64,000 bases of DNA, from the NCBI GenBank assembly GCA_907163375.1, contig CAJQUW010008614.1, positions 186,001 to 250,000 on the forward strand, written 5' to 3'. Positions 45,339-56,696 of the stretch are shown in pieces. Position numbers and translations under genes: made by a program. Below the pieces are notes generated by a model. The model had not been told where the DNA came from. It saw only the letters and a list, made by a program, of their open reading frames with translations, and searched no databases. Source of the DNA: Prostheceraeus crozeri. Taxonomy: Eukaryota; Platyhelminthes; Polycladida; Euryleptidae. The first letter of the stretch is position 1, and each line of letters opens with the position of its first letter.

Positions 45339-46817
45339 GTTAAACTTAAACATTATAAAGAAAATACATATGATAAATTATTTTTTGAATCTGGAATTAG
45401 AGATGGAGTTTCATCAGTTTTAGGTAATCGCTATGTACAGTGTTACAATAAAAAAGTAAATCCTGATGATTATGGAATAATGAAACCTTTATCTCCAGAA
45501 GAAAGTGATCAGTTTATAAAATTGTTTAATCAAAATATAGAAGGACTTATATCAAATGAAGATAGTCAAGCAGCAGTTGATGAAATCATGAGAGAAAACT
45601 ATTTGTTATATTATGATTTTAATAGCTTATATTCTTCTTGCATGATACAAGAATTACCAACAGGTGAAATGTCATGGTGTAATATTTTAGATTATCAAAA
45701 AACATATGATGGAAATTATAATCATGGTTATATATATGAAGTTGATTTAGTATACCCTGATGAAATAAAAGATAAAACAAAATATTTTCCTTTCTGTCCC
45801 GAAAACAAAATTCCCAATATAGAAGATTTTTCAGATTATCAAAAATCTATAATGCCTAAAAAATACAGACCAACAAAAAAACTTATGTTAACACAAAGTA
45901 ATAAAGGAAAGTATGTTGTTGAACGAAGAATACTAGATTGGTATTTAGAACATGGAATGATTCTCACCAAAATACATCGAAAACTATTTTATCAAAAATC
46001 TAAATGGTTAAAAAATTATATAGAGTTCAATATTGAAAAACGTAAAATATCTAAAAGAAATAAAGATGATTTTGGAAACGTGTTCTTCAAATTAATGAAT
46101 AATGCATTTTATGGTAAGACTTTAGAAAATGTGCGTAATAGACAAAATATTGAAATAGTTTATGATAAAGATAGGTTTCAAAATTTAACAAGGAAACCTA
46201 CATATAAAAGAACTACTAGATTTAGTGATGAACTATGTGCTGTACATTTGCGACGAATCAGCGTAAAACATGATAAGTTTAATTTTATTGGATTCCCTAT
46301 ATTCGAATTAGCTAAACTATTTATGTATAGATTTATATATGATTATTTAGCACTTGCTTATGGCAAAAACTATAAATTACACTTTACAGATACCGATTCT
46401 GTTTTCTTAGAATTAACAATACCGTATAATTCTTCACTTGATGAAGAAATTAATAAAATAAAAGATATCATCCATCCTTCAGAATTATGTAAAGTAAAAG
46501 ATGAATTAGAAGGAAATGAAGATTTCATAACAGAAGCTATATTTTTGAAATCTAAATGCTATTGTTATGATACAACTAATAATATTAAAACACATAAAAC
46601 ATTAAAAGGAATTTCAAAGGCATCAGTGGCTAATCAAATAACATTTCAAGATTATAAAAATGTATTATTTAATAATGAAATAAGAACAGCATGTAATTAT
46701 AGACTTAATTCAAAGAAACATAAAATGTATTTAAAAGAAGAACATAAATTAGCATTAGATCCATTTGATGATAAAAGAAAAATTTTACCTGATGGAATAA
46801 CTACTTCACCTTTTTAA

Positions 46818-47042
46818 AGTTTATTTATTATTATTTAAATCCGTCTAAAAAAATGTTATTATTTAAATCAGTCTAAAATAAAAATTTTATTATTTATTAC
46901 TCAGTATAAAAATTTTTTATTACTCAGTAAACAAATCTTCTATCGACTTTCAGTCGGGGCGAAGCCTAGACAGAGAACAATTGTTCGATAACTCTATCAT
47001 GAATTTTTTATCAATATTAATTGTGATAAATCCATAATCTTT
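46818..47042. other. Polinton A intergenic spacer
   Basis: AT-rich convergent spacer after the polymerase. It contains repeated TTATTATTTAAATC(C/A)GTCT blocks and one double-hairpin repeat (46944-46970). Confidence 0.55.
46944..46970 (-). repeat. double-hairpin GC repeat, intergenic
   Basis: On the minus strand TCTAGGCTTCGCCCC precedes hairpin CGACT-GAA-AGTCG, so the two hairpins are in swapped order relative to type 2. Confidence 0.75.
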
Positions 47043-47701
47043 TCACCAAGCATTGTTACACGATTGTTTAAATTCATCTTTATTTCTTACACATAAATCT
47101 CTTAACAAATCACTTAAGTTTCTTGCATTTATTTCAAATAGTATAAATATATTTGCATTCTTTCTAATAACACTTCCGTCTAATGAATACATACTTTGTG
47201 TTAAATAAAAAACACTACAGTTATTATGTCTACCTCTTGTGAAATAATTTCTCTGAACTGACTGATTTCTATCATTAACACAATCATCAAAAATTACACA
47301 ATGCTTCATTGTTTTATCTAGTTTACTAGGATCTTGCATATTAACACTATCATCTATTAGTTGTATTTTTATATGCTTATTTTTATTGGTTTCTACTAAC
47401 TGATTATTTTTTGCTGCTTCTTCACACCTCGAACTTATTTCTTCTTCATTTTCAGATTCTGTTTTTTAAGACTATTTTCAAATCCATATTTTAAAAATTG
47501 ATAGACGGGTTGTTCTGCTGTTGTTGTATAAATTATAAGATTGTTATAATCCAAAAAATTTGTAGTCGTTAAAATTTTAAATAATAGATATGTTTTTCCA
47601 CATCCTGATCTTCCACAAATAACTGACAAAACTTTATTAGATAAATTTGGATGATGATTAAATTTAAGTTTTTTTTATTTAATGGTAGTACTTCACTCAT
47701 T
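47043..47701 (-). pseudogene. Polinton A packaging ATPase region
   Basis: FtsK/HerA-type genome-packaging ATPase: Walker A VICGRSGCGKTYLL, and later KHCVIFDDCVND (Walker B) with VFYLTQSMYSLDG as the sensor region. In Polintons this ATPase drives DNA into capsids. The region is broken, with about one or two interruptions. Confidence 0.75.
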
Positions 47702-47749
47702 TTTTAATAAAAAAATTTTATTTTTAATTTTTTAATTTTTTGTTTCTAA

Positions 47750-47805
47750 AGAAGAAGAATAAGAAGAATAATAAGAAGAATAATAATAAGAAGGAAAAAA
47801 TTAAA
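47750..47805. repeat. (AAGAAT)n microsatellite
   Basis: AAG/AAT trinucleotide tract, about 55 bp, inside Polinton A. Confidence 0.9.
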
Positions 47806-47829
47806 CTTCTCTAGCTTCGCGTGGGAGTT

Positions 47830-47873
47830 TATACCTCTCGAACTGGAGTTTATACCTCTCGAACCAAAAGATC
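47830..47873. repeat. 21-bp tandem duplication
   Basis: Two adjacent copies of GGAGTTTATACCTCTCGAAC. Confidence 0.9.
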
Positions 47874-47879
47874 TATCAT

Positions 47880-48638
47880 AATCTCTTCACCTCCAGAATT
47901 TATTTCTTGTCCTTTTCCTGTCAGTGATTCTCATGTTTATGTTGTTAATAGTTTTTCTTGTAATAGGGAAATATATTAATGTTTGTGGAATTACATTTAA
48001 TCTATAAACAATGGGTACAGTAAAAGCTGGAAAACTGAATATTAAATTCGACAATTTACCATTTATATATCCTCCTTCAATAATGTCACAATGTACAACA
48101 ATTGAATTTATTTCAGTTATTTTGGAATCTTCTCACCTAAATGATAACCTTGACTATAGGTTTGTTTATTAAATCCTAATAGCTTTGACAATGATCTATC
48201 ATGATTAAAATCAACTTGATGATTTTCGTCTAAAGTAAGAGAAAATTTATTAACTGCCGGTTCAACTGCAAAATGTAATTGTTTCTTATCTTTAAATGGT
48301 ATACCTAAATATCTCTTAATTTCATTTGATATTGATTCAACTTCGTAAGAACCAGGAAGAAAAATTAGTATTTTCCATGTTTTGCCTTTATCAGTAGAAT
48401 ATCTAAATTGGTCATTCACATCTTTGATAACGTTTTGAATAGTGTTAAATGTGGAGAAATTAGTCAATGCAATTTGATAATTTTTATTTTGTTCCAAATG
48501 TAGAATGGGTTCTAAATTACAAGTGTGTGATGAAGTAGTTGTTATAATTTTTAACGTCGTACTAAATTTTGATGAACCCAAAATCTCTGTCAAATTTTCT
48601 AAATGATTATTAATTTTGTCTAAATCTGCTGAACACAT
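47880..48638 (-). pseudogene. Polinton A minor capsid (penton-like) region
   Basis: The minus frame shows WKILIFLPGSYEVESISNEI and RSLSKLLGFNKQTYS, patterns that recur in Polinton minor capsid proteins, where a (P)PGSYEIExIN block is typical. It is expected to be a single jelly-roll vertex protein. Position beside the ATPase also fits. Broken. Confidence 0.55.
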
Positions 48639-48719
48639 TTTTTAGTTAAAATTTTGAATAAATGTCTTTTATCAAATATTTTTTTTATAAAAAATTAAAA
48701 ACAACAGCATATTTCGGCT

Positions 48720-48756
48720 ACGGGCGAAGCCCTGGAAGACATCTCCGATGTCCCGT
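48720..48756 (-). repeat. double-hairpin GC repeat, type 1, inverted
   Basis: 37 bp that on the minus strand match the 42689 copy, with GACATC-GGA-GATGTC and GGGCTTCGCCC. Intergenic. Confidence 0.85.
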
Positions 48757-48863
48757 TATACTTTTATAATCCTCTTCATTTAGAATCTTCTTTTCTAACA
48801 GTCTTTTCAATATAGCATGAATTTCATTGAAACTAGAATTATGTCCTTCTTTTATTGCAGATA

Positions 48864-49618
48864 TTAAAATATATTTAATCTATTTAGTAATTCTTGTGGA
48901 TCATCTGGTAAAAATACAGTTGTTTCTGTTTTAAAACCCTTTCCTACTTTAACTCCCGTTGATAATAAATTTTCTAATTGTTTATAACGTCTAAGAGATT
49001 TTACTGCACCAACTCTATCTAACATAGCTTTATATTTTATGAGATCTTCTACAGCATAATTATTTAAATCTGCTCCTCTTAAAAGATCAACAAAATTTCT
49101 ATCTAAATTAAAAGCATATTTATCTGGTGAAAAAATTAGACCTCGAAAAGGTTGTGGAAACATTTCTTTTTGTCCGAGATAAAATCTAGGTATTGTTTTC
49201 CATCTATAAATGAAATAGAATGTTCAAATTGCATAGATTTTGGTAATTTCTTATTAATGTTTGATTCTAGTAATCCATAGTCATCTAATATAGTTTGGTG
49301 CTCTGGATCTGTTATATCAATTTGTTTATCATTATTTGTAAGTTCTTTTTCAAGAGTTTTAAATGGTTTCATAGCTTTTTCAAAATCAGTTTTTACTTGT
49401 TCGGTTTGCTGCATTTTTTCAAACATATCAGATTGAATACCAGCTTTTATCATTCTATGTTGAAGATGATTTTCTTTCATAATATTTCTTTGTTTTATTA
49501 GCTCTTCTAATTGTTTCATTCTTTTAAAATTATCAGCTCTAATTTTATCCATTTTTAAAATATAATATTTGAATTTTGTGGTAACATTGGAATACAGCAA
49601 AAACATTTTACTGAACAA
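48864..49618 (-). pseudogene. Polinton A uncharacterised structural-type region
   Basis: Highly charged helical sequence (DNFKRMKQLEELIKQRNIMK) followed by FRGLIFSPDKYAFNLDRNFV and LIKYKAMLDRVGAVKSLRRY. Not recognised. Gene position between the minor capsid gene and the end of the element suggests a virion or packaging accessory. Confidence 0.45.
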
Positions 49619-49821
49619 ATTATTTTTTTATTGCTTTGTTGTCTGACATCTTTTCGTTTAAAGTTTTCTCGTTTTAAGTTAGTGTTTAATAAAGTTTTGC
49701 ATAAATTTTCGCTTAAAGTTTTTAGCTCTTCTAAAAAAATTTTATCATTTTCTTCATTAGAAATTTTACCATCACCAGAAATTTTGCCATCCCGTTTATT
49801 CTTATCATCAACTTTTTCTGA

Positions 49822-50376
49822 CTATAATTGAAATGATATTTGATTTACTTCATTAGCTATTTGATCAAATTTTTCAATCTCATCTAACGTAATAACATTA
49901 TCATCACATACTCTTTGAAAGTAGTAATGTAGTTTATCATAGACTTCTTTAATATATAAATGCTTAGTTTTTAATGATTTTCGTTTCTTAGTTATTAAAG
50001 ATTTATCTAACATTGTAACAAGTGAAGTTGCAAAAACACCCGTACCTGTTGAAGCTGTAGCAACTACTGGAATTACTAAAACACCTGAAGATATAACAAT
50101 TGTTAAAGCACCTAAACTTATTGTTAAGAATATGCCAATTCCTTGTGTTACATTCTTAACTTTACTCCATCTCTTTCTTAATTTTTTATAATGCTCTAAT
50201 CTTAATAATAATTGAGATTCCTTATCTTTCATATAACGTACTCTATCTTTGTGTTTTTCTTTATTCAATTCACTTATTTTTAACTGTGATAACGAAGGAT
50301 ATATTCGTGCGGTTTCTTCCACTTTTGTTTCATCCACTTTTGTTTCTTCCATTTTTAAAGAAATATTTTTAGACAC
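49822..50376 (-). pseudogene. Polinton A uncharacterised membrane/coiled-coil protein
   Basis: 184-residue frame with a basic coiled-coil N-terminal half and a long hydrophobic stretch (FLTISLGALTIVISSGVLVI then ATASTGTGVFATSLV) suggesting one or two membrane passes. It starts inside the right terminal repeat. No family recognised. Confidence 0.5.
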
Positions 50377-50976
50377 ATAAGTTTAGTTATCTCATATTTT
50401 AAAAACCTGAAAAATGGATTTAAAAGACGTTATTAAAAATACTAACTTTTGTGATTTTTTCGGTGTCCTTGAACGGTCATGATTTTGGGGGTGAAAATTG
50501 TAATTCACAAATTTGAGATTCTTAACTTTTATGATTTTTTCGGTGTCCTGGAACGGTCATGATTTTAAGGGGGGGTGAAAAATGTCATAATCACAAATTT
50601 GAGATTTTGAAAAATTTGAAAAATTGGGTATTTTTAAAAACGGTTTTTTTTCTTCATAACCTGAAAAAGGGTTCAAATTCACGAATTTATGTCGTTTTTA
50701 AAAATACCATTTTTTCAAAAAATGGTACTTTTTGAATGGACTAAATTCATGTATTTAGGTCTTAAAAACCTGAAAAAGGGTTCAAATTCATGAATTTATG
50801 TCGTTTTTAAAGATTCTATTTTTTTGAATTTTTATGGTGTCCTGGAACGGTCTAAATTCATGAATTTAGGTCTTAAAAACCTGAAATAATGACATAAATT
50901 GATAAATTTAGTCGTTTTTAAAGGTGCAAAAAAATTGAAAAATGGGGTGTCCTGGAACGGTCTTTTGCCCATTACT
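50287..50976 (-). repeat. Polinton A right terminal inverted repeat
   Basis: 690 bp, the inverted partner of 39540-40320. Its inner end overlaps the start of the uncharacterised membrane-protein frame, so that reading start is duplicated in the left repeat. Confidence 0.9.
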
Positions 50977-52494
50977 AGGGTCATTTAAAATTGAACATTG
51001 TTTTGGCGTAGAAAGAACGATTGAACGAGTGTTTTATGCCATGAACGAACAGAACGTGGGTGATAACTCATTTGAGTGGTGAACGAGCGAACGGGTCTGA
51101 AAGCCTATTGAACGGAAGATCGAACGAACGCGGAAAAATATGACCCTTCAAATGTCATCAAATGACCTTTTACATGTGACCTTTAGAACTAAAGCATGAC
51201 TGAAACATGTAATTTATTAAGACCCCGGTATGCCGCGTTATTTTGTGACATCTAATCATACAATTTCATCCTGCCTCTGCCAAATCAGCAATTCAATTAT
51301 TGCACGATAAGTGATAACTGTATGTGTGTGGCAGACAATGTTTTTCATTTCAGCAAACAGAGCATGAATTATCTTTTGCATCACGGAGATCAACAGTTTT
51401 CTAAAACCAATGTTGCATTTATGCTTTAAATGCTGGATTAGTGATGATCATAATTGTTGGCCTGCCAAGGCACTTCGAACTTCTTGCGGACGATTTTTAA
51501 ATCTTACTTTAATTTGTAAAAATCGAGAGCTGCATATTGACCAACAATGGTACATAGTATAAATGCTAGCACAAATGCAATCGAGATCCAGTGGCAATTT
51601 CTCAGGGTATTATTAAGGTAAACAGTGTTTACTGTCAAATTATCATGTTAAACCAAATTTTACCGTTTCATTCTTAATGATAGACCAATTTGTTACAAAA
51701 GCAAATTTTAGAAATTTAATTCTTATCATAGGTAATTATTATTATTTTTACTACTATATTTGAAGCTTATTAGCAACACATCACACAGTGGCGAAATCTA
51801 CATGGTGAAAGAAGATTCAATATTGAAAAGACAAACACACATCTGATGTGATTATGTATTGCCATGGAAACATCAGTTGTTGATAAATGTCATCCGGTAA
51901 TATCTCGAGTTGGCAGAGACATCAGGGTAAAGACTCCTCTAAAACATTACCTAGTGTTACGGGAATGCTATATCTGTCTTATCTCCTAATGATTTGTTTT
52001 GTTCTATCGATAAAGACAAGATGCATGTTTTGCCAAACCAATTGCATACTGAATTGCTTGTTCTGTATAAAACCTATGAGTTTGTTGGTATGACAGCATG
52101 TGCAGCAAAGTTTGAACCTGCTGATACATGATTTTTCTGATTTTTTCCCACGACTGAAAAGTTACTCAAACCACTCACCACGCTTAACGTGTCTTGTTGT
52201 TCTTCATCATCCTTCTCTACTCGCAAAAGAATTATAAGATTTTCTAGGACGAGTATGTCCGATGAGAGATTGCGTAGCTTGTCTTTTCTTTCGATTGAAA
52301 AAGAACTCATACCTGTATCATAAAAAGTTGCCTTGAAAAATGGCATTCAGATGTTATGGATCGACATTTTTGCAATGTCAGAAAGAAGAAAAGAATTGAA
52401 AAAAATGAATGTTGATTTGGAATGCTGCTTTTACTTTATTTGGAAGGTACAAGTGTACGGATGCTGTATATGCTCGCATGCATTTTGAAAAGAT

Positions 52495-52656
52495 ATGATA
52501 AAAGGCGAACAATTACGGTACATAATAGTTGGACCTGCGGTTTGCCTATTGATTCTAAGTTTAATAGGCTTAGGTATTTACCTGGGAATAAGAAACAATA
52601 ATCGCCGTTGTCGAGATAAATTTAATTCTGATGACAATCTTTGCAAGGAGATGTGA
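52495..52656 (+). CDS. possible exon encoding a transmembrane segment
   Basis: From ATG at 52495 a 53-residue frame has YIIVGPAVCLLILSLIGLGI then IYLGIRNNNRRCRDKF: a hydrophobic span followed by a basic stop-transfer sequence, as in single-pass receptors. An overlapping frame (52631-52918) continues with SMYTEVNARLS, which looks like a cytoplasmic tail, but in another phase. Could be a host exon, a broken gene or chance. No family recognised. Confidence 0.25.
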   Translation: MIKGEQLRYIIVGPAVCLLILSLIGLGIYLGIRNNNRRCRDKFNSDDNLCKEM

Positions 52657-52991
52657 AAAAAACCCGCCATCGATGTATACGGAAGTGAATGCTCGACTAA
52701 GTGCCAATATGACTTCAGTAACAACATGCAAAAATCAAAATCATAAATTCAAAGCATATGACTGCAGTAATAGTCTTGAGACAATTACAGCAATTTGTTC
52801 AAAAGTCAAAAGGTTTATTTTCAAATGTTTGGATAAACGCATGAATGAAAAGGACAAAAAATATAAAAGAGTATATTTTGACAGCAACGAGGATCATATT
52901 GGAGAAGTTCCATCGTAAATCAGAAATCATTGCCGGTAAGTACAAAGAAAAGGAAGGAGAGTATAGAAAATGAGCCATCTTTAGCAATGCC

Positions 52992-53080
52992 GTCGTAGTC
53001 GTAGTCGGAGTCTCGGAGTCCTATCATTTTTGCTGGAGTCGGAGTCCTATCAAATGATAGGACTCCGGACTCCGGCCTAT
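52992..53080. repeat. GGAGTC repeat block 1
   Basis: Repeats of GTAGTC/GGAGTC and the palindrome GGAGTCCTATCA...TGATAGGACTCC. A second block with the same palindrome lies at 53672-53731. Confidence 0.7.
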
Positions 53081-53671
53081 AACTAGACCCGAAGTAAAAT
53101 ACAAACAAATTATCTATTCTCGTGTATTGATTGCTGTCACTGTCAACTTTCTTCGTCAAACAAAAGTACAGAGACAGCAGTACATGCAAAGCTTGTAATA
53201 GTTGAGGGAATGAACCGTGAAAGTGAAAAAGGATTGTCTTTTCATTCGGTGATTTAGTAGAGAAGACAAGCCTTCCTGGCCTCGATCACACTTGCGCATC
53301 AAAGGTCACATCAGAGACAAAAATGGAATATTAGTTTGTTTGAGAACATTATCTCTTACTATCACGTTAATCGCATGTGATGGGTACTCCAAAGCGCATA
53401 TTGAAATCGAAAGTGTAGTCATATTTTTGAAGAAGGGGGTATTTTCCTGTCTGGTAGAGACTCGAGAAAAACCGTGTGAAGCACACATATCAGCAAGATG
53501 GGAGGAGCCGAGTCGCATGCATCAAACTTAAAGCGACATTTGATAGAATCATCGAAACTGATTGATAATTGATACAGGAATGATCACTAAACATAAGTTC
53601 AGGTAAGCCTATAATGAACTATGATGTAGGTTACCAGTTTTTTCAAAAAACTACGCTTATATGCTTGTCAC

Positions 53672-53731
53672 CCGGAGTCGGAGTCCTATCAAAAGCCGAA
53701 GTCCTATCAAAATGATAGGACTCCGCATCCC
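53672..53731. repeat. GGAGTC repeat block 2
   Basis: Same palindromic GGAGTCCTATCA unit as 52992-53080, about 590 bp away in the same orientation. Confidence 0.7.
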
Positions 53732-54428
53732 TGGCCTCCATATACGAGCATGATTTGCAGGTAGGCCTATACATGTCAAAACGCCTGCATTTTCAGTAAA
53801 AACAACTTGTCAGAACACGTCCTCAATTATTTATCTTTCATTAAATGAGAAGAACGGTCAGACATACATAACATGGACATAGATTCGTTGATGTATTTAT
53901 AAAGAAAATCAGAAGTAAACAAAGAAAACTAAATATTCTCACATGCAATGATCGAAAAATCAACAACTTAAATTTTGGGTCTTCTCGGTTTATTCACTTC
54001 AGCATAATTTTGTGGCAAAGGCGGCTTCTTTCCTGCATTTTTGTTCATAATTCAACTCAGAAGACAGAAGAGTTCCCTTGAACATGCCAAGTAAATTCAA
54101 ATTATAGAAATCTCGTCTGATGCAAGAACATAAAAATCAATCCTAGAAATCTTGACCATCCTTGATATTTAAACCTATATCAATCGTGGATAAATGACTT
54201 TCGTAACTTGCATGCTGTGAACCAATTAGAACATAGCCTGATTGGAATAAACTAATTAGAGTTATGGTCGATGCCAAAATTTGATATCGGCTTATTAAAA
54301 AAACAACTTGTTTACCCCCTTCACGTCGACAGGGTTTCTGGGAAATGACGGAGACGTGTAGGCTACTACACGTCCAAGACTTCAAGGATCAACTGCCGAC
54401 TTTTGTGATGTATTTGTCCAAAATACTT

Positions 54429-54884
54429 TATTTATTCAACAACCAGTGATGAAACCATACCCAACATGATCAAATTACGGAACTGATTAACATTCTTTAT
54501 TAAGGGTCATCTGAACAGCCAACATTATATTCAACTTTTTTAAGAAGAGTTCATACCAGAGCTTCGACGAAGAAAATTGAGGAGTATCCATTTCCAACAA
54601 GGCGGAGCACCTGCTCACTCCGCCACAAACTCCGGTAGAGAAGTAGGTTTGTCCGGTTTTGTTTATGGTGTATTCCAAAATTTTGACATAAATGCATCAT
54701 AGCCAGAAATTCACTCATGAATCTATCGCCGACTGCGTCCCTGCGTTACATTGAGAGGACTTTAGGTAGATCCCTACGACAAATAATGTAATATATATAA
54801 TGTTTCAGTATCTTACAATTTAGTCAATCAGTTCCATAATTTGATCATGTTGGGTATGGTTCATCACTCGTTGTTGAATAAATA
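54429..54884 (+). mobile_element. mariner-type deletion derivative
   Basis: Inverted repeats of about 60 bp (54429-54489 and 54826-54884) share CCATACCCAACATGATCAAA and the outer TATTTATTCAAC with few mismatches. The interior keeps a plus-strand piece of mariner transposase (54550-54640: FIPELRRRKLRSIHFQQ followed by GGAPAHSA). The second catalytic Asp of the QDGAPAH motif is Gly here. Much shorter than a full element, so internally deleted. Confidence 0.65.
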
Positions 54885-55154
54885 AAGGAAACATACATGA
54901 TTTTTTTGACGCACTGCAGACTCTTTTGATGCCACTTACATCAGACATCCAAAAATTATGTTAATGGGGTGTGCTCAGCTTTAATGGCTCCTTACATGTA
55001 TTTCCCAAATTGAAGATTAAATTTCCCAAATTGGTTATATTTAAAGACATATAGGCCTATTACATTTTGTAAAAATAGTATTGACGACTAAAAGTATTGA
55101 AACAAGGATTAGTACACATCAATCCAATGTCATTCACAGTACGGAAACTATGAG

Positions 55155-55583
55155 TCAGTGTTGTAGTATACATTCTCGGAAAAGAACAAACTTAGTTACA
55201 AAACCTGTTCTACATATCAAAAATATAGAAAAACAAGGAATGGATTCACAAGCTGAGGTATGTAGTTCCTTATCAGAGTGACTGAAGAATTGAACGTTGG
55301 AGCGCTTCCATCCATGAAGTACAAGATGAATTTTTAAACTATGATGCACTACTGTTGACTTTGGAATATCAAGTTCATCGGATAGTCTCCTCACAGAAGT
55401 TTTCGCATCATCTTTCACGACAATCTCCACATGATCGATCATGTCTCCCCATTCAGTTGGTCTTCCACTCCTCGGTCTGTCAAACACACTTCTAGTCTCC
55501 AGTAAATTCTTATTCCAAGCCTTTATTACGAGATGTTCTGGTGGTTCAATATTACAGTACTTCGCACGGTCTGTCTCTAACAA
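55155..55583 (-). pseudogene. mariner/IS630-type transposase N-terminal relic
   Basis: The minus strand has a paired helix-turn-helix DNA-binding region: IKAWNKNLLETRSVFDRPRS then GRPTEWGDMIDHVEIVVKDD and RRLSDELDIPKSTVVH, typical of mariner-like transposases. The catalytic domain is not downstream. It is in opposite orientation to the catalytic scrap at 54550-54640, so the two may be separate insertions or one rearranged element. Confidence 0.65.
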
Positions 55584-55949
55584 GCTTCATTAAATGTTTA
55601 TCTTGCTCACTAGCGGTGTAAAACGAAGCAGCATGAATTTCTATTCAGCCGTGTAGTCAATTGCATCAACCATCTTCAATGGACGAAATAAGTAATAAAG
55701 AAAAATGCAATCGCACAGTGTACTTCAAGGATTCAAAATTTTAGATATCTACGTGGCTGAATTTGAAAATCAGTATAGACATTCATAACGTTGTCCGAAT
55801 TGACGTAAGCGAAAACCGCAGTAATGCAAATAACAAAGAAAAATATTTCTGCATCAGAATATATAATCGAGAACATTGCAACGGTAGTAACATAATATTT
55901 TAAAATCAAAAAACAAAAGCATTGTGATCTTTTCAAACTTTCAAACATG

Positions 55950-56340
55950 ACACGTTTCTTCTTAAAAGATTTCCATTTAACTCAATGAATTTTGTCTGGA
56001 GGGCCATAAAATGAGCAGCAAATCGCTTATGGTGCCTGTAAACCATAACATGAGAATTCTTGTTCGGCACATTAAAATGAAGCGCTCGAGGCTCCGTTAG
56101 ATTGCATAGTGAGTCAACCAATGAGTGTTCTCCCAGTTGAACGTTCCACTGACACGGCAAACGATGAACAAAACTAGGTTTCGATTTGACGATAGCATTA
56201 ATAATATCTTGATCAGCGTTTGAGGTTGACTTGGTAATTGGTAGCCAACGACGCACTGTCTGTCTCCAAACCGCATCCCATCCGAAAGCGCGAATACGAG
56301 AAAGGTACAGTAGCATCAATCCCGTATTGAAACCTCGACC
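55950..56340 (-). CDS. LARGE: LARGE-type glycosyltransferase exon (GT8 domain)
   Basis: A minus-strand exon begins after acceptor TATCATACTACCTGCAG (first coding base 56340) and reads GRGFNTGLMLLYLSRIRAFG, then STSNADQDIINAIVKSKPSF, VHRLPCQWNVQL and FIELNGNLLRR. Order and wording match the xylosyltransferase (GT8-like) domain of LARGE1/2, including ADQD, the LPCxWNVQL block and the closing DGNLLRRE-like segment. LARGE builds matriglycan on alpha-dystroglycan in the Golgi. The coding end is approximate (a weak GTGTCA donor lies near 55940), and other exons were not found in the window. Upstream exons would lie to the right, so Polinton B probably sits in an intron. Confidence 0.75.
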
Positions 56341-56696
56341 CTGCAGGTAGTATGATAAAGCAATTAACACATATTCGATTGATCTTCAGTTGATGCAGAC
56401 CTACAATGCATCAGCTCAGCTTAGTAAAGTTGCTGTGGGAATGGGTTTTGGCTAGCGGGAATTCCCACATGCAGGAATGGTCAATTTCCTGGCTGCTGCC
56501 ATTTTCACGTATGGTGCTGGCGCCAGCACTGGCACCAGCAAAATTTTCATTTCAAATATTTTGCACATTTTTATACGTAAATATTCATTTATTTTGTTAC
56601 GTCGAATTTGGCCGAAACAGCACGCTTAAGCAATAAGTATTGACGTTCAATAATCACTCAATGATTTTTTTAACATCCTAAAAGATAGTTATCATG

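Larger units (their letters stand above)
42656..46817 (+). pseudogene. Polinton A protein-primed DNA polymerase B region
   Basis: Family-B polymerase with protein-priming features, the largest part of the element. Visible blocks are the exonuclease motif YCDFEAYNF near 44215, an HNH-like Cys/His insert CFYCEKEL...DHDHLNGLYRGAAHNSCN (44570-44680), DFNSLYSS (motif A, about 45618), KLMNNAFYGKTLENV (motif B, about 46090) and TDTDSV (motif C, about 46388). A long Gln/Asn-rich coiled region fills the N-terminal part. The region is interrupted about once. Four GC-rich double-hairpin repeats lie in frame within it. Confidence 0.85.
39540..50976. mobile_element. Polinton/Maverick fossil, copy A
   Basis: An 11.4-kb element bounded by long inverted repeats that begin AGTAATGGGCAAAAGACCG on both sides. 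A perfect 6-bp target duplication AGGGTC lies outside (39534-39539 and 50977-50982), the Polinton signature. Recognised parts are adenain-like protease, integrase, protein-primed DNA polymerase B, packaging ATPase, minor capsid and several small uncharacterised proteins. It is much more AT-rich than the host. It is broken, with several interruptions among its genes, but both ends and the target site are preserved, which suggests a moderate age. Confidence 0.95.
50983..54428. other. host region between Polinton A and mariner relics
   Basis: Mostly unassigned. Items worth noting are a 53-codon frame with a membrane segment at 52495 and GGAGTC repeats near 53.0 and 53.7 kb. Confidence 0.45.
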
